17,714 nucleotides of DNA from Candidatus Alkanophagales archaeon (GTDB lineage: Archaea > Halobacteriota > Syntropharchaeia > Alkanophagales > B39-G2): positions 1 through 17,714 of the forward strand of contig QMVQ01000006.1 in NCBI GenBank assembly GCA_003661185.1, read 5' to 3'. The notes beneath the pieces are model-generated. The model saw nothing but the letters and a program-made list of their open reading frames with translations, was not told where the DNA came from and searched no databases. A program made the translations under genes and the position numbers. Positions within the stretch are counted from its first letter, which is position 1; each line of letters begins with the position of its first letter. Of this stretch, positions 1-7,932 are shown one piece after another.

Positions 1-325
1 GTTGTATAAACTCTCATAATCAACTCATTCCTCTCCACACCGCAGAATAAACATATACGCTTTTTATTCGCTTTAACAACTGTTTCGTCTGAGGCAATCA
101 GATCTCTTTTTTTTCTCTGTCGTAACCGGTAGCTTCTCTTCAAATTTCTTTTCTTTATCCAGTTCCGGACAGAGGTTTTAGAGACGGGATGGACTCTGAC
201 AGAATCCCGGCAGCCCTTCCCCGAAGCCGTCTGAATATAAGCAAGGATCTTAACTCGAAAGGCGGCGGCACCTTATTCCTCTCAAACACCTTCAACTCCT
301 CCACAATCCCCCTTACACTACGCAT
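1..325 (-). pseudogene. Remnant of a DDE-type transposase gene, cut by the window edge
   Basis: Reading the minus strand from an ATG at 325 gives an N-terminal stretch containing VFERNKVPPPFELRSLLIF. After that the similarity continues only by changing frame. SVRNWIKK is at 173-150. KFEEKLPVTTEKKKR follows in a second frame at about 152-105. DLIASDETVVKANKK, with the first catalytic Asp in SDET, is at about 104-60 in yet another frame shift. The order (helix-turn-helix-like SVRNWIKK, then a DET motif, then a GVERNELI-like strand) is that of archaeal IS6/IS240-like integrase-fold transposases. At least three indels break the reading frame and the C-terminal part lies outside the window. The sequence shows the frameshifts directly; the family assignment rests on motif recognition. 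It is a decayed insertion sequence and not a working gene. Confidence 0.7.
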
Positions 326-367
326 AAAAAATCTTATGTGGACACGTCCTAGTCCTCACGCAATTCA

Positions 368-388
368 TCACAACCCTGATGGGTGTGA
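368..388. other. Hairpin followed by a T-rich stretch
   Basis: TCAC-(A)-ACCC-TGAT-GGGT-GTGA forms an 8-bp stem with one bulged A and a 4-nt loop. A T-rich stretch follows at about 391-409. It lies between the transposase remnant and the glutamate synthase promoter. It could be an end of the old insertion sequence or a terminator for something lost. No function can be assigned from sequence alone. Confidence 0.35.
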
Positions 389-493
389 GCTTTCTTGCTT
401 AGTTTTTTGTAATGCCCAGTTTAGACGCCGCTCAGCAGAAGGAAACAAATTGCCGACATCTTGGCATTTAATAATGTGGAGGCATGAGGTAAG

Positions 494-503
494 CTTATAT
501 ATG
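494..503 (+). promoter_or_regulatory. TATA box of the glutamate synthase operon
   Basis: CTTATATATG matches the archaeal TATA consensus (TTTATATA-like) and is the best such match in front of the first operon gene. With the usual spacing of about 25 nt, transcription would start near 525-530. That gives a leader of about 65 nt before the ferredoxin start at 594. The position is seen; its use as a promoter is inferred. Confidence 0.55.
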
Positions 504-506
504 AGG

Positions 507-521
507 CTTGCCAACGGCAAG
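507..521. promoter_or_regulatory. Perfect inverted repeat just downstream of the TATA box (operator candidate)
   Basis: CTTGCC-AAC-GGCAAG is a perfect 6-3-6 inverted repeat between the TATA box (494-503) and the predicted start of transcription. A repressor bound there would block initiation. It does not match the GGAA-N6-TTCC or GGTA-N6-TACC type described for the nitrogen repressor NrpR, so the regulator is unknown. Confidence 0.45.
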
Positions 522-545
522 TGATATCCGACAATAAAGGAGGTA

Positions 546-584
546 ATGTCCGGCGTGCTGCTTGCCCGAATAACTGGGAATTGA
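546..584 (+). CDS. Possible 12-codon leader ORF before the glutamate synthase operon
   Basis: A very strong Shine-Dalgarno sequence, AAAGGAGGT at 536-544, sits 50 nt upstream of the first real gene. It is followed by ATG at 546, which opens a 12-residue frame (MSGVLLARITGN) ending with TGA at 582-584. The spacing to this ATG is only 1 nt, which is poor. The in-frame GTG at 555 is 10 nt away and would give 9 residues. The ferredoxin gene has its own site (GAGG at 583-586). The short ORF may be a leader peptide or the site may only load ribosomes; the evidence is weak. Confidence 0.25.
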   Translation: MSGVLLARITGN

Positions 585-593
585 GGCGGGAAA

Positions 594-1061
594 ATGTGGA
601 GAATAGTTGCAAAGCCCGAGGTATGTATGGGATGTCACCTTTGCGAGATTTGGTGTGCGGTGGCGCACTCTACGTCCAAAGACATCATTAAAGCCTTCCT
701 TTACGAGGGACAGAAGCCCTTGCCGAGACTCCTCGTTGAGGAAAGCTACCCTGAAAGCTTTGCGCTGCAGTGCAGGCATTGCGATGAGCCCGAATGTATG
801 TTCGCATGCATCAGCGGCGCCTTATATAAGGACAGAGCGGGCAGAGTGCTCCATGACGAGAGCAAATGCGTCGCCTGTTATAGTTGCATAATGGCTTGCC
901 CCTACGGCGCCATCAGAATTAACCCGTTCACCGGCAAGATTCTCAAATGCGATCTGTGTGCGGATTTGGATTTCCCGTTATGCGTGGAAAAATGTCCAAA
1001 CAACGCTCTGGAATACGTGGAGATTAAGACTGAGGCGGAGGAAAAGCTTTATGAGATATGA
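594..1061 (+). CDS. Polyferredoxin-type electron transfer protein (HycB/CooF-like) of the glutamate synthase operon
   Basis: This 155-residue cytoplasmic iron-sulfur protein should carry electrons to or from the flavoprotein and glutamate synthase encoded next to it. Sixteen Cys residues fall in four groups: CMGCHLCEIWC (residues 11-21), CRHCDEPECMFAC, CVACYSCIMACP and CDLCADLDFPLCVEKCP. This fits four [4Fe-4S] clusters and the length of the HycB/CooF/DmsB-like ferredoxin family. The start at ATG 594 has GAGG at 583-586. Its end overlaps the next gene by 11 nt, indicating translational coupling. The family assignment is firm. The partner enzymes are inferred from the operon, since comparable ferredoxin genes accompany archaeal-type glutamate synthases elsewhere. 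Confidence 0.85.
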   Translation: MWRIVAKPEVCMGCHLCEIWCAVAHSTSKDIIKAFLYEGQKPLPRLLVEESYPESFALQCRHCDEPECMFACISGALYKDRAGRVLHDESKCVACYSCIMACPYGAIRINPFTGKILKCDLCADLDFPLCVEKCPNNALEYVEIKTEAEEKLYEI

Positions 1062-2361
1062 TTACGTCATCATAGGGAACTCTGCAGGTGGCATCGGCTG
1101 CGTTGAGGCAATAAGAGAGCTGGATGAAGCTTCGAGCGTGGCGGTAATCGCTGCTGAGAAATATCATGCTTATTCCAGAGCTTTGATCCCGTATTATCTG
1201 GATGGCAAGATAGAGTTGGACAAAATCTATTATCGCCCGCATGATTTTTACCAAAAGATGAACGTCGAGACGCATCTCGGCGTTAAAGCCGTAGGAATAG
1301 ATATAAATTCAAGGGAGGTCCTGCTGGAGGATGGGGTGCGGGTCGGCTTTGGCAAGCTACTGATAGCAACCGGCGGAAAGCCGTTTATACCTCCTATTGA
1401 GGGGCTTTCAGGTCAAAAGAACGTTTTCACCTTCCTAAAGCTCGAAGACGCCCTCGGCGTGAAGGAGACTTTGAAGAGCGCTGAGACATCGCTAATTCTC
1501 GGAGGCGGTATCATCGGGCTGATGGTGGCTGAAGTTTTGAGACGGAAAGGGCTCGAAGTCATAGTGGTGGAGCTTGCCGACAGAGTTCTTGCGCCGGTCG
1601 TTGACCCGATAACCTCAAAACTCGTGCAGGAGAAGTTTGCTGAAAATGGGGTTGGGATTATCCTTCAGAACACGATTGCAAAGGTTGTTGGAGAGAAGGA
1701 GGTTGAAAGAGTAATCTTGAAGGACGGGAGCGAACTTCCAACGGACTTGCTTATTTTAGCGGTTGGCGTGCGTCCCAACACTGAGGTTGTGCGAGATACC
1801 CCCATCAAAGTGAATAGGGGCATAGTGGTGGACAAATATATGGAGACGTCCGTCAAAGGCATTTACGCCTGTGGCGACTGTGCCGAGATCTACGATTTTG
1901 TTTTCGGAGCTAACAGGGTGCTGCTGCTCTGGCCAACAGCCTACGTCGGCGGGAGAATCGCAGGCTTCAACATGTGCGGCGTCCGCCGTGAACTCACGCA
2001 CGCCACGAGCATGAATGCAATGCATTTCTTTGACTTCTATATTGTGAGCGCCGGGCTGAACGTCCCGAATGACAGCGATGAGTTTGAGGTGATCTACAAG
2101 CTTGACGAAGAGCGGAAGATTTACAGGAAATTTGCGCTCAAAGATGGGGAAATAGCTGGATTCATCCTCGCAGGAAAGGTTGACAGGGCTGGAATATTCT
2201 TAAAACTTATGAAAGAAGGCGTTAAAGTCACTGGGTTCAAGGACAAGCTGTTGAAGGAGGATTTCGGGTATGTTGACTTGTCTGAGGAAATAAGGTGGGA
2301 TTTGCTGGCGGATAAAGTGAAGCTGGGGGTGGTATATGAGTATGCGGCGTATGAGGCGTGA
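1051..2361 (+). CDS. FAD/NAD(P)-dependent oxidoreductase, probable electron-input subunit for glutamate synthase
   Basis: This 436-residue flavoprotein belongs to the pyridine nucleotide-disulfide oxidoreductase superfamily. An N-terminal FAD-binding Rossmann motif (YDYVIIGNSAGGIG, residues 3-16) is followed by an ATGG motif near 107, a second dinucleotide-binding motif (LILGGGIIGL, 148-157) for NAD(P)H, and the closing FAD motif GIYACGDCAE (270-279). The usual redox Cys of NADH oxidase and CoA-disulfide reductase, expected near residue 43, is absent: the region reads YSRALIPYYL. That resembles the rubredoxin reductase and nitrite reductase type, which passes electrons to another protein. The ATG at 1051 begins just before the ferredoxin stop. 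A longer in-frame extension to 958 would overlay the ferredoxin and has no N-terminal homology. Transferring electrons between NAD(P)H, the ferredoxin and GltB2 is an inference. Confidence 0.85.
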   Translation: MRYDYVIIGNSAGGIGCVEAIRELDEASSVAVIAAEKYHAYSRALIPYYLDGKIELDKIYYRPHDFYQKMNVETHLGVKAVGIDINSREVLLEDGVRVGFGKLLIATGGKPFIPPIEGLSGQKNVFTFLKLEDALGVKETLKSAETSLILGGGIIGLMVAEVLRRKGLEVIVVELADRVLAPVVDPITSKLVQEKFAENGVGIILQNTIAKVVGEKEVERVILKDGSELPTDLLILAVGVRPNTEVVRDTPIKVNRGIVVDKYMETSVKGIYACGDCAEIYDFVFGANRVLLLWPTAYVGGRIAGFNMCGVRRELTHATSMNAMHFFDFYIVSAGLNVPNDSDEFEVIYKLDEERKIYRKFALKDGEIAGFILAGKVDRAGIFLKLMKEGVKVTGFKDKLLKEDFGYVDLSEEIRWDLLADKVKLGVVYEYAAYEA

Positions 2362-3481
2362 GACTCTGCCCGATAAGGAGCACCAAGCCTGCGGCTTGTT
2401 TGGCGTGATGAATAGGAAGGGAGAGAGATTTGGAGGAAGGATGGCTATAGATGCCTTGATGAACATGAGGGTCAGAGGAAACGGGCTTGGAGCCGGTTTT
2501 GCCGCCTACGGAATTTACCCTGAACATAAAGATTACTACGCATTGCACATAATGTTTCAAGATTGGGACTTAGATGCGAAGCGTGAAGTTGATAAATTCC
2601 TTGGAGCAAACTTCGACGTTGTTTGCGACGAGGAAATGCCCACGAATCCTGAGGCATCGGTGATAAATCCGCCGCTCGTGTGGCGTTACTTCATGGCGCC
2701 GGATAAAAAAGGAGATGAAAAAAGGCTCAGCGACGATGACTACGTAGTAAAGAAAGTGATGCACATAAACACGAGGATAAAAAACGCTTACGTCTTTTCG
2801 TCGGGGAAGAACATGGGCGTGTTCAAGGGCGTCGGCTTCCCTGAGGAGATAGCCGAGTATTTCATGCTTGAAAAGGAGTATAGGGGGTATATTTGGGTGG
2901 CGCACAGCAGGTTCCCAACGAACACGCCCGGCTGGTGGGGCGGCGCCCACCCGTTCTGCATCCTCGACTGGACGGTCGTCCATAACGGGGAAATTTCATC
3001 TTACGGCACGAACAAGAGGTATCTTGAGATGTATGGCTATTATTGCACGCTGCTTACCGACACTGAGGTCATGGCCTACGCCGTCGACCTACTGATGCGA
3101 AGGCAGCGCCTCCCGATCGAAATTGTGGCGAAGATATTCGCGCCGCCGATGTGGGACCACGTCGACATCATGGACGAGAAAAGGAAGAAGCTCTACATGA
3201 CGTTGAGGATGGTTTACGCTCCGTTATTGATAAACGGACCTTGGACGATTATCGTCGCTCATCACGGTGAGATGTTCGGCATAACTGACAGGATAAGACT
3301 CCGCCCCATAACCGCAGGGGAGAAAGGCGATTTGCTTTTCGTTTCGTCGGAAGAAGCAGCTATTAGGGCGGTCTGTCCCAACCTCGATAGAGTCTTCACG
3401 CCGATGGGCGGCGAGCCCGTGGTGGGCAGGCTGAAAGGCGTGGAAAAGGAGCTGAGGAAGAAGGCTGAAGAGGGGGTGTAG
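2336..3481 (+). CDS. gltB1: Archaeal-type glutamate synthase, glutaminase (class II amidotransferase) subunit
   Basis: The protein (381 residues) hydrolyses glutamine to supply ammonia for glutamate formation on the GltB2 subunit. The class II glutamine amidotransferase nucleophile is Cys19 in HQACGLFGVM, so the first 18 residues are probably a removable propeptide. Further along are HSRFPTNTPGWWGG and the TVVHNGEIS segment, which shape the glutamine pocket. This domain is the N-terminus of bacterial GltB and here is a separate gene, as in many archaea. It overlaps the flavoprotein gene by 26 nt and shares one base with gltB2. ATG codons at 2342 and 2351 are alternative starts that would shorten the propeptide. 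The family assignment is strong. Confidence 0.9.
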   Translation: MSMRRMRRETLPDKEHQACGLFGVMNRKGERFGGRMAIDALMNMRVRGNGLGAGFAAYGIYPEHKDYYALHIMFQDWDLDAKREVDKFLGANFDVVCDEEMPTNPEASVINPPLVWRYFMAPDKKGDEKRLSDDDYVVKKVMHINTRIKNAYVFSSGKNMGVFKGVGFPEEIAEYFMLEKEYRGYIWVAHSRFPTNTPGWWGGAHPFCILDWTVVHNGEISSYGTNKRYLEMYGYYCTLLTDTEVMAYAVDLLMRRQRLPIEIVAKIFAPPMWDHVDIMDEKRKKLYMTLRMVYAPLLINGPWTIIVAHHGEMFGITDRIRLRPITAGEKGDLLFVSSEEAAIRAVCPNLDRVFTPMGGEPVVGRLKGVEKELRKKAEEGV

Positions 3482-5028
3482 TGGTGGAGCTGGTCAGAGG
3501 AGAAGAGATGTTCAGTCACATGCTCCCGGAGTTCATCGTGGAGCGTCGAGAAGACCGCTGTATAAGATGCAGGGTCTGCGAGCGTCAGTGCGCTTTCGAA
3601 GTTCATAAATACGACAAAGAGCTCGATATGGTATTTTCCGACGAGAAGAAGTGCGTCGGCTGCCAGAGGTGCGCCGTTTTATGCCCGACGGATGCGTTGG
3701 TCATAAGACCGCACCCCGGGGAGTACCGGCGGAACGCTAACTGGACGAGAGAGCGCATCCAAGACTTGAAGAAGCAGGCTGAGACCGGCGGCGTTATTCT
3801 GACAGGGAGCGGCAACGACAAGCCCTACCGTATCTACTGGGACCACATCGTCCTGAATGCATCTCAGGTTACGAATCCTTCGATTGACCCGCTGCGGGAG
3901 CCCATGGAGTTAAGAACGTTCCTCGGCAGGAAGCCTGATGCGTTGGAGTTAAGATTCAACGGCGGCGACTACGAGGACGTGGAGGTAGCCACCGAGCTAT
4001 ATCCGAACGTGATGATAGAGACACCGATGGTATTCTCAGCTATGTCCTACGGGGCGATAAGCTATCAGGCTTTCAAGTCGCTGGCGATGGCAGCAAGCGA
4101 GTATGGAACGCTGTTCAATACCGGCGAGGGCGGTCTGCCGAAGGAGCTTCGGAAATACGGCAAAAACGCCATCGTGCAGTGCGCGAGCGGAAGATTTGGC
4201 GTCGACCCTGAATACCTCAACTGCGCCGCCGTCGTAGAAATCAAAATAGGGCAGGGCGCAAAGCCTGGAATAGGCGGGCATTTGCCGGGCGAGAAGGTGA
4301 CGCTGCCGATTTCGGTGACGAGGATGATTCCTGAAGGCACGGACGCCCTTTCCCCAGCGCCGCAGCACGACATTTATTCTATCGAGGACCTGAGCATGCT
4401 CATCTACGCCTTAAAGGAAGCAACAAACTACGAGACGCCCGTCAGCGTTAAGATAGCGGCGGTGCACAACGTCGCCGCAATAGCAAGCGGGATGGTCAGA
4501 GCCGGCGCCGATATAATCGCCATTGACGGCCTGCGAGGCGGAACCGGGGCAGCTCCGAAGATCATCAGGGACAACGTCGGAATTCCCATCGAGCTCGCAC
4601 TGGCGGCGGTCGACCGGAGGCTGAGAGAGGAGGGGATAAGAAATAAGTGTTCGATTCTCGTCGCCGGTGGCTTCAGGTGCAGTGCCGACGTTGTAAAAGC
4701 CATAGCGCTCGGAGCGGACGCTGTTTATATCGGCACGCCCGCGCTCGTGGCGATGGGCTGCACTCTCTGCCAGAAGTGCTACACAGGAAAGTGCAACTGG
4801 GGAATCTGCACGCAAGACCCTTACCTTTCAAGGAGGCTGAACCCTGAAATCGCTTCTAAGAGGCTCGTGAACCTGCTGAGGGGCTGGAGTCTCGAAATAA
4901 AGGAGATGCTTGGTGGGATGGGCATAAACGCCGTTGAAAGCCTTAGGGGCAACAGGGAGCATTTGCGGGGCGTGGGGCTTGAGGATTGGGAGCTTGAGGT
5001 TCTCGGCATAAAGGGGGCTGGTGAGTGA
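3481..5028 (+). CDS. gltB2: Archaeal-type glutamate synthase, FMN-binding synthase subunit with ferredoxin domain
   Basis: This 515-residue catalytic subunit makes glutamate from 2-oxoglutarate, ammonia and reducing power. Residues 27-68 hold two [4Fe-4S] motifs (CIRCRVCERQC and CVGCQRCAVLCP), a fused ferredoxin domain. Residues from about 110 form the FMN (beta/alpha)8 barrel, with SAMSYGAIS, NTGEGG, KIGQGAKPGIGG, SVKIAA, IDGLRGGTGAAP and VAGGFRCSADVVKAIALGAD. A Cys-rich stretch at 427-443 (CTLCQKCYTGKCNWGIC) binds a further cluster. The start is either GTG 3481 (GAGG 7 nt upstream, coupled to the gltB1 stop) or ATG 3508 (AGAGGAG 5 nt upstream); both leave all domains intact. It overlaps gltB3 in a TGATG junction. 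Confidence 0.92.
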   Translation: MVELVRGEEMFSHMLPEFIVERREDRCIRCRVCERQCAFEVHKYDKELDMVFSDEKKCVGCQRCAVLCPTDALVIRPHPGEYRRNANWTRERIQDLKKQAETGGVILTGSGNDKPYRIYWDHIVLNASQVTNPSIDPLREPMELRTFLGRKPDALELRFNGGDYEDVEVATELYPNVMIETPMVFSAMSYGAISYQAFKSLAMAASEYGTLFNTGEGGLPKELRKYGKNAIVQCASGRFGVDPEYLNCAAVVEIKIGQGAKPGIGGHLPGEKVTLPISVTRMIPEGTDALSPAPQHDIYSIEDLSMLIYALKEATNYETPVSVKIAAVHNVAAIASGMVRAGADIIAIDGLRGGTGAAPKIIRDNVGIPIELALAAVDRRLREEGIRNKCSILVAGGFRCSADVVKAIALGADAVYIGTPALVAMGCTLCQKCYTGKCNWGICTQDPYLSRRLNPEIASKRLVNLLRGWSLEIKEMLGGMGINAVESLRGNREHLRGVGLEDWELEVLGIKGAGE

Positions 5029-5870
5029 TGGAATATTCCATAGGCGGTCTCAGAGATATGTTCCTCGGAAATGTGCGTCGTCTCGAGGACATCCTTAGCT
5101 ACGCAAATATTAGCGACGACATAGCTGAGATAGATGCCTCAAGATTGGTTCATAAGGAAATAAACGACCTGATGCAGTATTGCGCCCTGCAGGGAGTCAG
5201 GAAAATCGTTTTGCGGGGTGTGTGCGGGCAGCGCTACCTCGGGACGAGACTCTACTTCCCGAACCCAAGACCAAGGCTCGAAATCGAAATCCATGGGCAT
5301 CCGGGCAACGATCTCGGCGCCTTCCTCGACGGGCATCGTATCGTCGTTCACGGGAACGCTCAGGACGGCGTCGGAAACACAATGGACGGAGGCGAAATCC
5401 TCGTTCATGGGCGGGCGGGCGACGTCGTCGCAATGTCCATGCGGGGCGGCAGAATCCTCATCAGGGACGACGTCGGCTATAGGACGGCAATCCACATGAA
5501 GGAGTATAAGGATAAGGTTCCCGTGCTCGTCGTCGGCGGCACCGCCCAAGATTTCTTCGGCGAATATATGGCTGGCGGCAGAGTGGTCCTCCTCGGCTTG
5601 AACCTCGGCAACAAGCCGCACCGTGCGAGATATATTGGAACGGGCATGCACGGCGGCATCATGTTCATTAGAGGTAAGGTGGAGAAGTGGCAGCTCGGCA
5701 AAGAAGTCGGAATTGTGGACATGGAGCGAGAGGACTGGAAACTCCTTGAAAAGCATGTTGGGGATTTCTGCGAAATTTTTGGATTTAAAAGGGATGAGGT
5801 GCTTGGCGGGGACTTCCTGAAGCTGAAACCAATGACGAAAAGACCCTACGGCAAGGTTTACGCATACTGA
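5028..5870 (+). CDS. gltB3: Archaeal-type glutamate synthase, GXGXG-domain subunit
   Basis: This protein of about 280 residues corresponds to the C-terminal GXGXG domain of bacterial GltB, a right-handed beta-helix that braces the glutaminase and synthase domains and contributes to the ammonia tunnel. Repeating motifs such as GNDLGAFLDG, GNAQDGVGNTMDGG, GRAGDVVAMSMRGG and GIMFIRG are spaced regularly over residues 90-220, as in this fold. It is the last gene of the operon. The ATG at 5028 overlaps the gltB2 stop by one base (TGATG); GTG 5025 would add one residue. About 115 nt of non-coding DNA separate it from the convergent fttA gene. Confidence 0.92.
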   Translation: MEYSIGGLRDMFLGNVRRLEDILSYANISDDIAEIDASRLVHKEINDLMQYCALQGVRKIVLRGVCGQRYLGTRLYFPNPRPRLEIEIHGHPGNDLGAFLDGHRIVVHGNAQDGVGNTMDGGEILVHGRAGDVVAMSMRGGRILIRDDVGYRTAIHMKEYKDKVPVLVVGGTAQDFFGEYMAGGRVVLLGLNLGNKPHRARYIGTGMHGGIMFIRGKVEKWQLGKEVGIVDMEREDWKLLEKHVGDFCEIFGFKRDEVLGGDFLKLKPMTKRPYGKVYAY

Positions 5871-5923
5871 CCTGCTTTATGGGAATCAAGAGGAGTTGCT
5901 GCCGTAACGGTTCTTATTGAAGG

Positions 5924-5958
5924 AAAAAGTTGCTAAAAGCCAAATCCAAATTCAAAAA
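5924..5958 (-). terminator. U-rich tracts downstream of fttA
   Basis: On the minus strand two runs of five T lie at 5958-5954 and 5928-5924, roughly 28 and 58 nt past the fttA stop. Archaeal termination and FttA-dependent termination use U-rich tracts without a required hairpin, so this is a plausible 3' end for the ribL-nikR-psmB-fttA transcript. No equivalent T-run is seen on the plus strand after gltB3. Confidence 0.35.
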
Positions 5959-5985
5959 CCTCAGGCGTTCTTATTCCGTTGCCTA

Positions 5986-7899
5986 TCATATCAGTCTTAG
6001 GGTTTCCAAGTTCATCGGCGCCCTCGTGTCGATACCGAACTTTTTGTATATTGCGCTTGCGAGCTCTATGCATTTCGAGCTCTCGCCGTGCACGCATACG
6101 ACTCTGGAGGGCTGCGGTTTCATCCGGCGCACGTATTCGAGGAGCTGCTCACGATCGGAGTGCCCTGAGAACCCGTCCACGGTGATGACTTCCATATTTA
6201 TCTTTACGACCTCGGTCTTCCCCTCGCCTGTGGAGAACTGCACCTCCTTCCAGCCACGCTGGATGCGCCGCCCCAGCGTCCCCTCCGCTTGATAACCCAC
6301 GAAAATCATAGTGTTCCGCTCATCATAAGCCAGACCCTTTAGATACTCTATCACGGGACCGCCATTCAGCATGCCTGACGTCGCAAGTATAATCGAGGGC
6401 TCCGGGCTTTCTATGACTTCTTTGCGCTTGTCGGCGTCATCGACTTGTACGAAAACGTCTGAGAGGAAAGGATTTAGCCCCTTGTGGAAAATCATATTCC
6501 TGAGATTCTTGTTGAGGTATTCGGGATAAGCCGTATGGATAGCGGTAGCCTCCCAGATCATCCCATCAAGGTAAACTGGCACCTCCTCAATTATCTCATT
6601 CCTTATGGACTCCTCCAGGACAATCATGACCTCTTGCGACCTGCCGACCGCAAATGCTGGGATTATGACCTTACCGCCACGGCTGAGCGTCCTTTTTACT
6701 ACTTCTTGAAGCCTCCTTTCAGCCTCACGCCTTGACGGCTGGAAGTCGTTATTCCCGCCGTAAGTCGCTTCGATGACAAGGGCTTCGACCCTTGAGAACC
6801 AATTGACTGCCGGGTCGAAAAGGTGCGTCCGCTCGTATTTTATGTCGCCGGTGAAGACGACGTTATAGAGACCGCTGCCGATGTGAAAATGGGCGACCGC
6901 CGAACCGAGAATATGTCCGGCATTGAAAAATGTGAGCTTGACATCAGGGGCGATGTCGGTGACGTCGCCGTAATTCAGAGGGATGGTATGCCGCAAAGCC
7001 TCTCGTATCATCTGCGACTTGTAAGGTGGGCGCCTGCCCTCCCGTGCTGAGACTTCGATGTAGTCGAGCTGCAAGAGCACCATTAGGTCACGGGTGGGTG
7101 GCGTTACGTAAACCGGACCGTCATACCCATACTTGAAAAGCAGGGGCAGCAGCCCCGAATGGTCGAGATGGGCATGCGTGATGACGACGGCGTCCAACTG
7201 GTCTAACGGGGAGACTTCCGGCACGTAAAGATACGGCATTTCGCCGTTGCTCGAAACGTTGACGCCGCAGTCTATCAGTATGCGGGTCTCAGGCGTGGAG
7301 AGTAAGAAGGCGGAACGCCCGACCTCACGGCAGCCGCCAAGCATTGTAACGCGCACCCACTCGTCGCTCGACAGCTTCTCCCTGAAAATGTGCCTGCCTA
7401 CCCGCTTCAGGAAATCACGGCGGAAGATACCCTCTGCCCTCAGAAACTGTCTTATGTTCTTTATCGTCGTGGATTGTATTGGCGGCGCTCTTATGACGTT
7501 CACACGCCAGCCTATTCGCTTCGTGATGTCTCTGAGGGTTGCGCCCTTCCGTCCTATGACGAGCCCGGGCTTCTCTGCCTCTATCACGACCTCGCAGGCA
7601 TCGAAGTCGAAGTATATGTCCCGAATGCCGCTGTCTTCGGGGATTATATCATAAATGTATTTTACTGCCCTCTCCGGCTCCATCAGGATTTCCGGGTTCG
7701 GACGGATCGCTATTCGCTTCTTCAGCTCTTTAGCAATGTTCCTTACTAGTTCTTCATTTTCCGCAAACTTCTGCGGCTCCTCCGTGTATATGACTATTTG
7801 AGGCCCCTCAAAATCCACGCTCGTTATGCTCACGTCGTTGGGGAGAAGTTCAAGGATTCTCTGTCGGAACTCTTCGAGCATCTGTTCTGCTGTTGGCAT
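5986..7899 (-). CDS. fttA: FttA (aCPSF1) transcription termination factor, KH-domain beta-CASP ribonuclease
   Basis: This 637-residue protein is the archaeal relative of eukaryotic CPSF73. It cleaves nascent RNA at U-rich sites to end transcription, working with RNA polymerase. Two KH-type RNA-binding domains fill residues 1 to about 145, the second with a GXXG loop (VIGRKGATL, 114-122). The metallo-beta-lactamase domain begins near 185 ([15 protein letters not shown]) and carries the zinc-binding HAHLDH motif at 242-247, the later [11 protein letters not shown], and [10 protein letters not shown]. The beta-CASP insert includes VIEATYGG and [16 protein letters not shown], and the C-terminus has FSGHSD and VCVHGE. 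All catalytic motifs are intact. GGAGTGAGAG lies just before the ATG. It is the last gene of the operon, 33 nt after psmB, a pairing also found in other euryarchaea. Confidence 0.93.
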   Translation of the reverse strand: MPTAEQMLEEFRQRILELLPNDVSITSVDFEGPQIVIYTEEPQKFAENEELVRNIAKELKKRIAIRPNPEILMEPERAVKYIYDIIPEDSGIRDIYFDFDACEVVIEAEKPGLVIGRKGATLRDITKRIGWRVNVIRAPPIQSTTIKNIRQFLRAEGIFRRDFLKRVGRHIFREKLSSDEWVRVTMLGGCREVGRSAFLLSTPETRILIDCGVNVSSNGEMPYLYVPEVSPLDQLDAVVITHAHLDHSGLLPLLFKYGYDGPVYVTPPTRDLMVLLQLDYIEVSAREGRRPPYKSQMIREALRHTIPLNYGDVTDIAPDVKLTFFNAGHILGSAVAHFHIGSGLYNVVFTGDIKYERTHLFDPAVNWFSRVEALVIEATYGGNNDFQPSRREAERRLQEVVKRTLSRGGKVIIPAFAVGRSQEVMIVLEESIRNEIIEEVPVYLDGMIWEATAIHTAYPEYLNKNLRNMIFHKGLNPFLSDVFVQVDDADKRKEVIESPEPSIILATSGMLNGGPVIEYLKGLAYDERNTMIFVGYQAEGTLGRRIQRGWKEVQFSTGEGKTEVVKINMEVITVDGFSGHSDREQLLEYVRRMKPQPSRVVCVHGESSKCIELASAIYKKFGIDTRAPMNLETLRLI

Positions 7900-7912
7900 T
7901 CTCTCACTCCAA

Positions 7913-7927
7913 GCCTGCCAAGCAGGC
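7913..7927 (-). promoter_or_regulatory. Perfect hairpin in the psmB-fttA spacer
   Basis: GCCTGC-CAA-GCAGGC is a perfect 6-bp stem with a 3-nt loop filling half of the 33-nt spacer. In the transcript it would end a few bases before the fttA Shine-Dalgarno sequence (GGAGTGA). It could shield or position the ribosome site, or mark a processing point between psmB and fttA. The structure is seen; the role is a guess. Confidence 0.45.
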
Positions 7928-7932
7928 GTTAA

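Noticed and set aside
189..524. Open frame of 111 codons on the plus strand
   Set aside because: It reads backwards across the transposase remnant and the promoter region, has no ribosome site and shows no protein-like pattern.
958..1050. Upstream extension of the flavoprotein
   Set aside because: It would overlay the ferredoxin gene and precedes the canonical FAD motif with Arg-rich low-quality sequence; the start at 1051 fits the family.
5139..5756. 205-codon minus-strand frame within gltB3
   Set aside because: It is an antisense frame over a clearly conserved gene, rich in His/Asp/Val as expected from mirrored codon use.
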